Assembly: GCA_963795385.1 (NCBI GenBank)
Contig: CAWCHK010000014.1
Span: 868,001 to 932,000 of the forward strand
Reading direction: 5' to 3'
Length of the DNA stretch: 64,000 nt
DNA from: CAVURS01 sp963795385
GTDB taxonomy: Bacteria; Actinomycetota; Actinomycetes; Actinomycetales; CAVURS01
Of the stretch, positions 9,001 through 17,149 are shown one piece after another; position 1 is the first letter of the stretch, and each line of letters begins with the position of its first letter. A model generated the notes under the pieces. The model was not told the DNA's origin and did not search any database. It saw nothing but the letters and a program-made list of their open reading frames with translations. Both the position numbers and the translations under genes were made by a program.

Positions 9001-9886
9001 GATCGAGCCGGCCAAGGTCGGCAAGCGGTCGTTCCTCGGCAACTCCGGCATGACCGGCCCCGGCCGCGTGGTGCCCAAGAACAGCCTGGTCGCCGTGCTC
9101 TCCGCGGCACCGGAGCGGGCCAAGGCCGGGACGTCATGGCTGGGCAGCCCGCCGGTGCAGCTACGCCGCAGCGCCGCGGAGGGCGACGAGAGCCGTACCT
9201 TCGCTCCCGCCCGCGGGGTCCGGGTGCAGCGAGCGCTCGTCGAGCTCTGCCGCATCGTCCCGGCCGCCCTCTCGGTCCTGCTCGGCCTCACCCTGGCCGT
9301 CGTGCTCGTCCGCCTCCTGCCCGTGCTTGGTGGGGCCCTCACCGTGGTGGGCGCCGGCCCGGTCGTGTTCACCGCCGGCGTCGTGGCGGCGGCGACCGCG
9401 ACCCTGGCCAAGTGGCTCCTGGTCGGTCGCCACCGCCAGGTCGACCACCCGCTCTGGAGCCACTTCGTCTGGCGCAACGAGCTGGCCGACATGTTCGTGG
9501 AGATGCTGGCTGTGCCGTGGTTCGTCCGCGGTCAGCTGTCGACCCCGGCGTTCGTGGTCTGGCTGCGCTCCCTCGGGGCCCAGGTCGGCTCCGGCGTGTG
9601 GTGCGAGTCCTACTGGCTGCCCGAGCCGGACCTCGTGCGGCTGGGCGACGGAGTCAGCGTCAACCGCGGCTGTGTCCTGCAGACCCACCTGTTCCATGAT
9701 CGGATCATGAGCATGGACACCGTGCGGCTGGAGGCCGGCTCGACCCTCGGGTCGCACAGCGTGATCCTCCCTGCGGCGTCGCTCGGCGAGGCGTCCACGG
9801 TGGGACCGCTCTCGCTGGTGCTGCGAGGAGATATCGTCCCGCCGGTGACCCGATGGACCGGCAACCCGATCGCGCCGTGGGCGTGA
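6029..9886 (+). CDS. Pls/PosA-type single-module NRPS (poly-amino acid synthetase)
   Basis: A 1,285-residue protein with the architecture of epsilon-poly-L-lysine synthetase. It has an adenylation domain (~20-490; TSGSTGTPKG at ~155, YGPTE at ~290, SGKVDR at ~476), a carrier domain with the phosphopantetheine serine in GGGSLSA (~535), and six membrane helices in three pairs (about 601-664, 830-900, 1074-1132). These pairs alternate with three hexapeptide/left-handed beta-helix-like soluble domains. No condensation or thioesterase domain is present. In Pls-type enzymes the tandem C-terminal domains form the isopeptide bonds of a homopolymer. My manual pocket reading (D-A-E-S-I-G-T-V-V-K) resembles lysine-type codes. 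The product is inferred. The next gene, an M1 aminopeptidase, overlaps its stop, and a phosphopantetheinyl transferase follows on the other strand. Confidence 0.88.
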   Translation: MTGLERGALAPPERTLVEILQWTAATFPDQPAIDDGHLVLTYSDLMAGVGDLARRLGAAGVARGDRVGVRMPSGSVDLYVAILGVLAAGAAYVPVDADDPRERANLVFATAAVTAVVREGLEIRVSPDRPGEDRRPAGSPEARDDAWVIFTSGSTGTPKGVAVTHRSAAAFVDAEARLFLQDQPLGPGDRVLAGLSVAFDASCEEMWLAWRHGACLVPAPRALVRSGMDLAPWLVDRGITVVSTVPTLASLWPPTALDAVRLLIFGGEACPPELADRLAIGPREVWNTYGPTEATVVACGARLRSGDPVRIGLPLDGWDLAVVDREGDRVVEGEIGELIIGGVGLARYLDETLSAQRFAPMPSLGWARAYRSGDLVRAEPEGLVFVGRADDQVKVGGRRIELGEVDAALLALEGVGGAAAAVRTTPAGSRILVGYVTPLPGVELDRSLATRALRRTLPAPLVPLLAVVDDIPTRTSGKVDRDALPWPLDVTAPDGAAGATSLHGTALWLAGLWSRVLGTSASDADADFFVDGGGSLSAAQLVAAVRDRYPQVTVADVYENPRLRQLAERLEELVPVDAAAEPARSVRPLPRRAQVGQQLIGLAATWVTAARWLVWVGILTRLLRAADGPRWLPHVSWWWLGAGWLLLISPPGRIGLTVLTARLLLRKVRPGKHPRGGSVHLRVWAAELAADTFGATNLSCAPLIPYYAKALGAKVGRGVTLHTLPPVTGLMTIGKGASVEPEVDLSGHWLDGDVLRLGRVRVGAGASVGSRSILLPGARVGQDAEVAPGSAVAGSVPPGELWAGSPASRIGVAHRDWPRRRPARRVRWVPVYAVTALVLSWLPLASAASGLAVLWGAWRGTAGAGDALRVAVVLALPATVVALAVHALLTLAIVRLLGLRLREGHHPVRSRIGWQVWATERLMDDARTYLYPLYASLFTPIWMRALGATVGRGVEASTVLMLPRMTTIGDDAFLADDTLIGSYELAGGWMRIEPAKVGKRSFLGNSGMTGPGRVVPKNSLVAVLSAAPERAKAGTSWLGSPPVQLRRSAAEGDESRTFAPARGVRVQRALVELCRIVPAALSVLLGLTLAVVLVRLLPVLGGALTVVGAGPVVFTAGVVAAATATLAKWLLVGRHRQVDHPLWSHFVWRNELADMFVEMLAVPWFVRGQLSTPAFVVWLRSLGAQVGSGVWCESYWLPEPDLVRLGDGVSVNRGCVLQTHLFHDRIMSMDTVRLEAGSTLGSHSVILPAASLGEASTVGPLSLVLRGDIVPPVTRWTGNPIAPWA

Positions 9887-11211
9887 GCCTTCGCTCAGTG
9901 CTGCGTCACGGCGGGGGGACGGACCCGTACGTGCCGGGCCACGGCGACGCGACGTTCGAGGTCCGGGCCTACGACATCGAGATCGACTACCGGGTCCTGA
10001 GCAACCACCTCGAGGGCCGGGCGCGCCTCGACGTCGTGACATCCGAGCCGACGGGGTCCCTGGCCCTCGACCTGTCCGGGCTCGGCGTCACCAAGGTGAC
10101 CGTCGACGGCCGCCGGCCGGCCCGCTTCGGCGTCCGCGGCGGCAAGGTGCGGATCCAGCTGGCCGAGCCGGCCGAGGCCGGGCAGCGCCTCGACATCGCG
10201 ATCCGGTACGCGGGTCAGCCGCGGCCTCTGCGCAGCACCTGGGGCGACGTCGGGTGGGAGGAGCTCAGCGACGGCGTCATCGTGGCCGGGCAGCCGTGCG
10301 GTGCGCCGTCGTGGTTCCCGTGCAACGACCGGCCGGACGACAAGGCGGCGTACCGGTTCAGCATCAGCACGGAGTCGGCGTACGTCGTCGTGGCCAACGG
10401 CCGGCTGGTCGAGCGTCATGCCGGGGCCAGCCGCACGACCTGGGTCTTCGAGCAGCGGCAGCCGATGGCGACGTACCTCGCGACGGTCCAGATCGGCCGG
10501 TACGACGTGCACGATCTCGACCGCACCGGCGTGGTCCAGCAGCTCGTCGTCCCCAGCCGGCTGCGGCGCGACGCCTCCCATGACTTCGGCCGGCAGCCGG
10601 TGATGGTCGAGGTCTTCTCGGAGCTGTTCGGGCCCTACCCGTTCGATGCCTACACGGTGGTCGTGACCGACGACGACCTGGAGATTCCCCTTGAGGCCCA
10701 GGGAGTCTCGGTCTTCGGCGCCAATCACGTCGACGGTCAGCGTGGGGCGGAGCGGCTCGTGGCGCACGAGCTCGCGCACCAGTGGTTCGGCAACAGCCTG
10801 ACCCTGGGGCACTGGGGGGACATCTGGCTGCACGAGGGCTTCGCCTGCTACGCCGAATGGCTGTGGTCGGAGCGCAGCGGCGGCGCTTCGGCGGACGACC
10901 ACGCGCGCCGGGCCCACAAGCGGCTGGCCGCACTGGACCAGGACCTGGTCGTCGCGCAGCCAGGTCCGGACGCGATGTTCGACGACCGGCTCTACAAGCG
11001 GGGTGCCCTCACGCTGCACGCGCTGCGCCTGGAGCTGGGCGGCCCGACGTTCTTCGACGCCCTCCGCGCGTGGGTCGACGAGCACCGCCTCGGCACGGTG
11101 ACGACTGAGCTCTTCGAGGAGCACGCCAACCGCTACGGCCGGGTCACCAGCCTGCTCCGGCACTGGCTGTACGAGCCGGACCTGCCTGCGCTGCAACCAG
11201 GTCCGCGATAG
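9883..11211 (+). CDS. Small M1-family zinc aminopeptidase
   Basis: About 442 residues, roughly half of classical M1 aminopeptidases: it has the N-terminal beta domain and the thermolysin-like catalytic domain but no long C-terminal superhelix. The zinc site HELAHQWFGN plus the downstream Glu in WLHEGFACYAEW is intact. The GAMEN exopeptidase motif is represented by LEAQG. The start GTG 9883 overlaps the synthetase stop (GTGA), implying co-translation. From this position next to a Pls-type enzyme I infer a role in trimming or degrading the poly-amino acid product, as poly-lysine degrading aminopeptidases do in producers; a general peptidase role is the alternative. The 3' end overlaps the convergent phosphopantetheinyl transferase gene by 68 bases. 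Confidence 0.85.
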   Translation: MSLRSVLRHGGGTDPYVPGHGDATFEVRAYDIEIDYRVLSNHLEGRARLDVVTSEPTGSLALDLSGLGVTKVTVDGRRPARFGVRGGKVRIQLAEPAEAGQRLDIAIRYAGQPRPLRSTWGDVGWEELSDGVIVAGQPCGAPSWFPCNDRPDDKAAYRFSISTESAYVVVANGRLVERHAGASRTTWVFEQRQPMATYLATVQIGRYDVHDLDRTGVVQQLVVPSRLRRDASHDFGRQPVMVEVFSELFGPYPFDAYTVVVTDDDLEIPLEAQGVSVFGANHVDGQRGAERLVAHELAHQWFGNSLTLGHWGDIWLHEGFACYAEWLWSERSGGASADDHARRAHKRLAALDQDLVVAQPGPDAMFDDRLYKRGALTLHALRLELGGPTFFDALRAWVDEHRLGTVTTELFEEHANRYGRVTSLLRHWLYEPDLPALQPGPR

Positions 11212-11911
11212 AGCACTCGTCCACGAGGTCGACCGCCTGGTCGGTCAGGACGGCCACCGCGGCCACGTGCCCAGCCCCCACCCGGACGTCGGCCATCCGG
11301 ATCCCGGTCCGCGGGCGGTAGGTCGATGGGCCGCGCCAGGCGGTCAGGGCGGCCGGCAGGTCGGGCGGAGCGACCTCGACGAGGGTCGGGTCGACGCGCA
11401 GGCCGGCGCCGGTGGCCTTGAGCACCGACTCCTTGCGCACCCAGTAGACCGCCCGGGCCGCGTCGCCGATGCCGGCCGAGTCGAGCCAGCTCACGTGCCG
11501 CTGCTCGCGGGCGGACAGTGCGACCTCGTCGAAGCCGGCGAAGGCAGCGGAGCCGGTCGGCTCCACGTCGACGCCCACCGGGCCGGCCTCCGACGCAGCC
11601 ACGACGACGCGGTCGCCCGCATGCGCCAGGCTGACCCGGAGCCCCTCGGCCCCGTGCGGCCCGACCACTGCCGGCCCACCGTGCTGGCGCAGGCAGGTGG
11701 GGCACTCGTGGTCCAGCCGGACCGCCTCGCCGGGCGTACCCACCAGCTCGCCGACGAGGGTCTTGAGCAGGAAGCGCGAGGTGACGAAGCGCCGCCGGTC
11801 CTCAGCCAGCCGGATCGCGGCGAGCCGGCGGCGCTCCGGCCCGTCGAGCCAGGCCGCCCAGGCCCCCTCGACCACCGGCCGGCCCCATCGGACGTGCACG
11901 GTCCCGGTCAT
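11144..11911 (-). CDS. 4'-phosphopantetheinyl transferase (Sfp type)
   Basis: About 255 residues with the Sfp-family magnesium/CoA motifs GVDVEP (113-118) and WVRKES (157-162), an N-terminal RRFVTSRFLLK block, and an actinomycete-type CPTC element (70-73). These enzymes convert apo carrier proteins to the holo form by adding phosphopantetheine from CoA. The carrier domain of the neighbouring Pls-type synthetase is the obvious nearby substrate, though the same enzyme could serve other carriers. Its ATG overlaps the stop of the upstream mutT1-like gene (ATGA), so it is the third gene of a ppk-mutT1-PPTase operon. The last ~22 residues are encoded antisense to the end of the aminopeptidase gene. 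Confidence 0.88.
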   Translation of the reverse strand: MTGTVHVRWGRPVVEGAWAAWLDGPERRRLAAIRLAEDRRRFVTSRFLLKTLVGELVGTPGEAVRLDHECPTCLRQHGGPAVVGPHGAEGLRVSLAHAGDRVVVAASEAGPVGVDVEPTGSAAFAGFDEVALSAREQRHVSWLDSAGIGDAARAVYWVRKESVLKATGAGLRVDPTLVEVAPPDLPAALTAWRGPSTYRPRTGIRMADVRVGAGHVAAVAVLTDQAVDLVDECSIADLVAAQAGPARTASAGAGW

Positions 11912-12885
11912 GCCTCGTCCCCGGGGGCGAAGCGCTCGACGGCGACCACGCGCACCTGCTCGCCACTGCCGGCGAGGTGGGCCACCAGCACCTCGCCCTT
12001 GGCCAGGCCCAGGTCGGCCGCCTCGCGGAGCTGGTCGGCCTGGCAGCCGGCCGCGCGGGTGCCGATGACGTCCAGCATCGAGGGCAGCACCGGGCCGTGC
12101 CCGCACACCGCTGCGGCGGTGCCCCGCTGCACCATCCGCTCGACGTGGTACGCCGCCTTCGTGGGGTCCTCGGCGAAGCCCTCCTCCGACAGCCCGGCCT
12201 TGCTGCGCATGGTGATCCGGTGGTCGGCCGCGTAGGGCCTGAGGGTGTCCACGCAGCGGGTCGACGGCGAGCTGACCAACCGCTTCACGCCGTACGCCGC
12301 GAGGATGGGTGACAGCGACGTCGCCCGCTGCTGGCCGCGAGAGTCCAACGGCCGCAACGGGTCTGGGCCCTCCCACGATCCGCGGGGCCGGGCCTTCGCG
12401 TGCCGGACGACCGCGAGCGGCCAGGTCGTGAGCTGGTCGGCCTCGGCGGCCCGGACGAGCGCGCGGAGCTGTTCCTGGTCGCGCGCGTAGTCCAGCCGGA
12501 GCGCGGCCTCGTCGGCCGGCAGCCAGGCCACGTCGTCGATCTCGTGCAGCAGGGCGCCGGTGCCGCCGACCACCTCCGCGGCCCAGTAGCGGACCTCCTT
12601 GGTGGCCAGCCCGCTCAGGGACCCGATCGGGTAGGTCGAGGTCGGGAGCGGGCGGCCGAGGTGCACGCGGAAGCCCGTCTCCTCGGCGACCTCCCGCACG
12701 GCAGCCACCGGCCAGTCCTCACCCGGGTCGAGCTTGCCCTTGGCCCAGGACCAGTCGTCGTACCGCGGCCGGTGCACCATCGCGACCTGCAGGACCCCCT
12801 TGCGCCGCCGCCACGGCAGTGCTCCCGCGGCCGGTGTCGCTGGCGGCACCGGCACGAGGACGTCGGGCACGACCTGCTGGCTCAT
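11908..12885 (-). CDS. mutT1: Nudix hydrolase with C-terminal histidine phosphatase domain (MutT1-like)
   Basis: About 325 residues. A perfect Nudix box spans residues 50-72 (G-x5-E-x7-REVAEETGF). The C-terminal half is a histidine phosphatase/SixA-like domain starting with VRHAKA (R161-H162) and ending with a second catalytic His in VCGHGP. This two-domain layout is that of mycobacterial MutT1, which hydrolyses 8-oxo-dGTP and diadenosine polyphosphates. The start overlaps the ppk stop by four bases and its stop overlaps the transferase start, so all three are translationally coupled. Linkage of ppk and mutT1 is also seen in Mycobacterium tuberculosis (Rv2984/Rv2985). Confidence 0.87.
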   Translation of the reverse strand: MSQQVVPDVLVPVPPATPAAGALPWRRRKGVLQVAMVHRPRYDDWSWAKGKLDPGEDWPVAAVREVAEETGFRVHLGRPLPTSTYPIGSLSGLATKEVRYWAAEVVGGTGALLHEIDDVAWLPADEAALRLDYARDQEQLRALVRAAEADQLTTWPLAVVRHAKARPRGSWEGPDPLRPLDSRGQQRATSLSPILAAYGVKRLVSSPSTRCVDTLRPYAADHRITMRSKAGLSEEGFAEDPTKAAYHVERMVQRGTAAAVCGHGPVLPSMLDVIGTRAAGCQADQLREAADLGLAKGEVLVAHLAGSGEQVRVVAVERFAPGDEA

Positions 12886-15179
12886 CGACGACGCCGCGCC
12901 TTGCGGTGCTGCCGGTTGGAGCGGTCGATCAGCCACTGCTGCACGTCGAGCAACGGCTCGCCGTCGGCGTTCAGGTGGTGCCGGGTCCAGGAACCGTCGG
13001 CCTCGAGGTGCCAGGAGGACGTCTCGTCGCTGGCCGACATCTCCACCAGCGTGCGCAACCAGTCCGAGTGGCCCGTGTCCCCGATCCGGACCAGCGACTC
13101 GACCCGGCGGTCCAGGTTGCGATGCATCATGTCGGCGCTGCCGATCAGGCAGACCGGCTCGCCGCCACCCTCGAAGTGGAAGATCCGCGAGTGCTCGAGG
13201 AATCGGCCGAGCACCGACCGGACCCGGATCGTCTCGGACAGCCCTGGGACGCCCGGCCGCACGGCGCAGATGCCGCGGACGACGATGTCGACCGGCACCC
13301 CGGCCTGCGAGGCGCGGTAGAGCGCGTCGATGACCTGCTCGTCGACGATGGAGTTCATCTTGAGCCGGATGTGGGCGGGGCGGCCGGCCTCGTGGTGGGC
13401 GGTCTCGTTGTCGATCAGCTCGACCAGGCCGGTCCGCAGCGACCGCGGCGCCACCAGCAGCCGCTTGTAGCGCGTCCGCGGGGCATAGCCGGACAGCTGG
13501 TTGAACAGGCGGGTCAGGTCCTCGCCGACCTGGGCGTCACAGGTCAGCAGCCCTACGTCCTCGTAGAGGCGCGCGGTCTTCGGGTTGTAGTTGCCGGTCC
13601 CGATGTGGCAGTAGCGCTTGAGCCCGTCGCTCTCCTGCCGGACGACCAGGCAGAGCTTGGCGTGGGTCTTGAGCCCGACGATGCCGTAGACGACGTGGAC
13701 GCCTGCGTGCTCGAGCTTGCGGGCCCACGAGATGTTGGCCTGCTCGTCGAACCGGGCCTTGATCTCCACGATCGCGAGGACCTGCTTGCCGGCCTCGGCC
13801 GCGTCGACCAGCGCGTCGACGATGGGGCTGTCGCCGCTGGTCCGGTAGAGCGTCTGCTTGATGGCCAGGACGCGGGGGTCGGCCGCCGCCTGCTCGACGA
13901 AGGCCTGCACCGACGTGGAGAACGAGTCGTACGGGTGGTGCAGCAGCACGTCCCGAGCGCGTACGGCGGCGAAAACGTCTGGGGCAGAGGCTGTTTCGAC
14001 GACGTTGAGGTCTCGCGCGGTCTTCGGGACGTACGCCGGGTAGCGCAGCTCGGAGCGGTCCAGGTCGGCGATCAGGTTCAGCCCGGTGAGGTCCAGCGGG
14101 GCCGGCAGCTTGTAGACCTCGGACTCGTTGATCCCGAGCTCGCGGACCAGCAGGTCCAGGACGTGGTCGTCGATGTCCTCGGCGACCTCGAGCCGCACGG
14201 GCGGCCCGAACCGGCGGCGGGTGAGCTCCTTCTCCAGCGCGTGCAGGAGGTTCTCGGCGTCGTCCTCCTCGACCTCGAGGTCCTCGTTGCGGGTGACCCG
14301 GAAGGTGTGGTGCTGGCGGACCTCCATGCCGGGGAAGAGGTACTGCAGGTGGGCGGCGATCAGGTCCTCGAGCGGTACGAAGCGCGACTTGTACGGGTCC
14401 GCGCTGCTGGGGTCGACGGCGCTCGCCGACCCGCCCTGCTCCTCGATGGCGACGAACCGCGGCAGCAGCGGCGGCACCTTGACCCGGGCGAACTGCTCCT
14501 GCTCGGTCTTGGGGTTGACCACGACGACCGCGAGGTTCAGCGAGAGGCCGGAGATGTAGGGGAACGGGTGGGCCGGGTCGACGGCCAGGGGCGTCAGGAC
14601 CGGGAAGACCTGCTCCCGGAACATGTCGCCGAGCATGTCCTGCTCGGTGGGCGAGAGCTCGTCCCAGCGGACCAGCGTGATGCCCTCCTGCGAGAGCGCG
14701 GGCCGGACGTCGCCCTGGAAGATCCGGGCCTGCCGGGACATCAGCTCGTGCCCGACGACGGCGATCTCCTCGAGCACCTCCCGCGGCTCCAGGCCGGACG
14801 CCGACCGCAGCGCCAGACCGGTGGCGATCCGGCGCTTGAGCCCCGCCACGCGGACCATGAAGAACTCGTCCAGGTTGCTGCCGAAGATGGCCAGGAAGCG
14901 GGCCCGCTCCAGCAGCGGCAGCGACGTGTCCTGGGCCAGCCCGAGCACCCGCTCGTTGAACTGCAGCCAGCTGATCTCGCGGTCCAGGAAGCGGTCGGCG
15001 GGCAGCTGGTCGTCGTCCGTCGTCGCCACGAACTGACCGTTGGCCCCGCGCGGGCGAGGCGCCACGACCGCCAGGTCCATCGGTGCGTCCAGGTCCTGCC
15101 GGGCGTCGGGGTCGGCGGCCTCGCGGGCGTCGGCCTGCTGGTCCAGCTGGTCGGCGGTCAGGGGCACCGTGGAGCTCAT
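12882..15179 (-). CDS. ppk: Polyphosphate kinase PPK1
   Basis: About 765 residues, close to the usual PPK1 length plus a Gln/Asp-rich N-terminal extension. Family blocks are clear: DREISWLQFNERVL, SNLDEFFMVRV, the autophosphorylated-His region KTHAKLCLVVR, HIGTGNYNP and SADMMHRNLDRRVE. PPK1 reversibly polymerises the gamma-phosphate of ATP into polyphosphate. Starts at 15179 or 15188 (two ATGs nine bases apart) are equally possible. It heads the ppk-mutT1-PPTase operon and shares the neighbourhood with a polyphosphate-binding CHAD protein. Confidence 0.93.
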   Translation of the reverse strand: MSSTVPLTADQLDQQADAREAADPDARQDLDAPMDLAVVAPRPRGANGQFVATTDDDQLPADRFLDREISWLQFNERVLGLAQDTSLPLLERARFLAIFGSNLDEFFMVRVAGLKRRIATGLALRSASGLEPREVLEEIAVVGHELMSRQARIFQGDVRPALSQEGITLVRWDELSPTEQDMLGDMFREQVFPVLTPLAVDPAHPFPYISGLSLNLAVVVVNPKTEQEQFARVKVPPLLPRFVAIEEQGGSASAVDPSSADPYKSRFVPLEDLIAAHLQYLFPGMEVRQHHTFRVTRNEDLEVEEDDAENLLHALEKELTRRRFGPPVRLEVAEDIDDHVLDLLVRELGINESEVYKLPAPLDLTGLNLIADLDRSELRYPAYVPKTARDLNVVETASAPDVFAAVRARDVLLHHPYDSFSTSVQAFVEQAAADPRVLAIKQTLYRTSGDSPIVDALVDAAEAGKQVLAIVEIKARFDEQANISWARKLEHAGVHVVYGIVGLKTHAKLCLVVRQESDGLKRYCHIGTGNYNPKTARLYEDVGLLTCDAQVGEDLTRLFNQLSGYAPRTRYKRLLVAPRSLRTGLVELIDNETAHHEAGRPAHIRLKMNSIVDEQVIDALYRASQAGVPVDIVVRGICAVRPGVPGLSETIRVRSVLGRFLEHSRIFHFEGGGEPVCLIGSADMMHRNLDRRVESLVRIGDTGHSDWLRTLVEMSASDETSSWHLEADGSWTRHHLNADGEPLLDVQQWLIDRSNRQHRKARRRR

Positions 15180-15223
15180 GCCCAACATGGTGGCACCGGA
15201 AGGTGAACTTGGGGTGGCCGGAC

Positions 15224-16291
15224 TCAGTCCGGTCCCGGCGACCGGCCGGAGCCGGGACCGGGTGCGGCGTACATCACGTCGATCGCCGCCGTCTCGAAGC
15301 CCAGCCGCCGGTACGTCGCGACCGCCGGGGCGTTGTCGGCGTCGACGTAGAGCATGACCTCCTCGGAGCCGTGCGCCCGCAGGTGGCGCAGGCCGGCCAC
15401 GGTCAGCAGGGGCCCGAGGCCGCGCCCCTGGTACGCCGGGTCGACGCCCACGACGTAGACCTCGCCCAGCGGCGGCGCACCCTCCCGAGCGTGCTGCTTG
15501 GTCCAGTGGAAGCCGGCCAGCCCGCCTGTGGTTCCCCCCACGGTTCCCCCCGCCGTTCCCCCCGCAGTGGTGTCCTCGGCCAGCAGGAAGCCCTCCGGGT
15601 CGAACCACGGCGTACCCTCCCGGTCCTGCAGGTCGGCGATGGTCCAGCCGCCCTGCTCCGGGTGCGAGGCGAACGCCCGGGCGTTGACCCGCAACCAGGC
15701 CTCCTCGTCCGCGCCGACGCGAAAGGCCCTGATCCGCAGTCCTTCCGGCGCGTCCAGGTCCGGCAGCTCGGGGGCGTCCGGCCCGGTCAGGGGCCGGCTC
15801 ATCTGCCAGAGCTCGCGCACCTTCCGGTAGCCCAGGTCCGCGGCCAGCCCGGCTGCGGACGGCAGGTCGCCGTGGGCCCAGACGTGCAGCTCTCCTCCGG
15901 CAGAGGAGGGAGCGGCGGCGGCGACGGCGGAGATCAACGCCGTACCGACTCCCTGGCGCCGGGCGGCCGGGTCGACCACGACCTCGGCGCTCGCCGCCTC
16001 GCCGCCCTCGCCGGGGTCGAGGTGGGCGAACCCCGCCACGCCCTCGATGCCCTCGATGCCCTCGATGCCCGCGCCAGCCGCCCCGCCGGCGCCGGCGCCG
16101 GCGCCGGCGCCGACCAAGCCGAGGACACCGGCGACGAGGTTCGTGCCGCCGCCGCGGGCCAGGTGCAGCAGCGCGTGCTCCGACAGCGGCGCGACCCCAT
16201 CGGCCGCACGGGCGGCATCGACCAGCGCCCGCACGCGCGGGACGTCCTCCGGCTCCATCGGGCGCACGGACGGCGCCGCGGTGTTGGTCAT
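15224..16291 (-). CDS. mshD: Mycothiol synthase (two GNAT domains)
   Basis: About 355 residues with two GNAT acetyltransferase halves. The C-terminal half has the acetyl-CoA loop VDPAYQGRGLGPLL and the N-terminal half the degenerate ARRQGVGTAL. MshD acetylates Cys-GlcN-inositol, the last step of mycothiol synthesis. Its position next to glnR matches Mycobacterium (Rv0818/Rv0819). Two low-complexity insertions stand out: a Gly/Ala then Ile-Glu-Gly run around residues 58-82, encoded by tandem 6-bp and 9-bp repeats, and a Thr/Gly run (TAGGTAGGTVGG) before the second GNAT core, encoded by a C-rich 10-bp repeat. Both are likely loops expanded by slippage. Confidence 0.88.
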   Translation of the reverse strand: MTNTAAPSVRPMEPEDVPRVRALVDAARAADGVAPLSEHALLHLARGGGTNLVAGVLGLVGAGAGAGAGGAAGAGIEGIEGIEGVAGFAHLDPGEGGEAASAEVVVDPAARRQGVGTALISAVAAAAPSSAGGELHVWAHGDLPSAAGLAADLGYRKVRELWQMSRPLTGPDAPELPDLDAPEGLRIRAFRVGADEEAWLRVNARAFASHPEQGGWTIADLQDREGTPWFDPEGFLLAEDTTAGGTAGGTVGGTTGGLAGFHWTKQHAREGAPPLGEVYVVGVDPAYQGRGLGPLLTVAGLRHLRAHGSEEVMLYVDADNAPAVATYRRLGFETAAIDVMYAAPGPGSGRSPGPD

Positions 16292-16307
16292 CGGGCGAGT
16301 ATCGCCC

Positions 16308-17024
16308 TCAGGCGTCGACCGGGTGGATCTCGAGAGCGTCCTCGCGGGGAGCCGCCGGGGGCACGAACCGATAGCCGACGTTGCGGACTGTCCCGATCAG
16401 CGCCTCGTGCTCCGGGCCGAGCTTCGCCCGCAGCCGCCGGACGTGGACGTCGACGGTCCGGGTACCGCCGTAGTAGTCGTAGCCCCAGACCTCCTGCAGC
16501 AGCTGAGCCCGGGTGTAGACCCGGCCCGGGTGCTGGGCCAGGTGCTTGAGCAGCTCGAACTCCTTGTACGTCAGGTCGAGGACCCGGCCCCGGACGCGGG
16601 CCGTGTAGGCCCCCTCGTCGATGACCACGTCGCCGGCCCGGATCTCCGGGGGCAGCCCGTCCTCCTCCTCGGCCTTGACCCGGCCGACCGCGAGCCGCAG
16701 CCGGGCCTCGACCTCCGCCGGCCCGCTGGAGTCCAGAAGCACGTCGTCCACGCCCCACTCGGCGCTGACGCCGGCCAGGCCGCCCTCGGTCAGGATCACC
16801 ATCAGCGGGGCCGAGACCCCGGTCGTGCGCAGGAGGCGGCAGAGCGAGCGGGTCTGGGCCAGGTCACGCCGCCCGTCGACCAGGACGGCGTCACAGGGAG
16901 GTGTCTCGACGAGCGCGGAGGCCTCGGCCGGGAGCACGCGGACGTGGTGACCGAGGAGGGCGAGGGCCGGCAGGACGTGGGCGCTGGGCTCCAGCGCGTT
17001 CGTCAGGAGGAGGAGCTGGGCCAC
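16308..17024 (-). CDS. glnR: GlnR-type OmpR-family regulator
   Basis: About 238 residues: an atypical receiver-like N-domain and a C-terminal winged helix (YKEFELLKHLAQHPGRVYTRAQLLQEVWGYDYYGGTRTVDVHVRRLR). GlnR is the actinobacterial nitrogen regulator and acts without a partner kinase. The receiver has a DGRRD stretch at the phospho-Asp position but does not show the full acidic pocket, as expected for this family. It uses a GTG start at 17024. The gene sits directly upstream of mshD on the same strand with 16 bases between them, the same pair as in mycobacteria. Confidence 0.86.
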   Translation of the reverse strand: MAQLLLLTNALEPSAHVLPALALLGHHVRVLPAEASALVETPPCDAVLVDGRRDLAQTRSLCRLLRTTGVSAPLMVILTEGGLAGVSAEWGVDDVLLDSSGPAEVEARLRLAVGRVKAEEEDGLPPEIRAGDVVIDEGAYTARVRGRVLDLTYKEFELLKHLAQHPGRVYTRAQLLQEVWGYDYYGGTRTVDVHVRRLRAKLGPEHEALIGTVRNVGYRFVPPAAPREDALEIHPVDA

Positions 17025-17149
17025 GATCGGAGACCTTCCGGCAGCACTTCCGGCGGCGGTGAGAGACGGGCATCGTTGGCCGACGGGCTACAGAATAGGG
17101 CACGGCAGGTTTCCGATACATGACACGACCGGACGACACGAGGGCAGCC

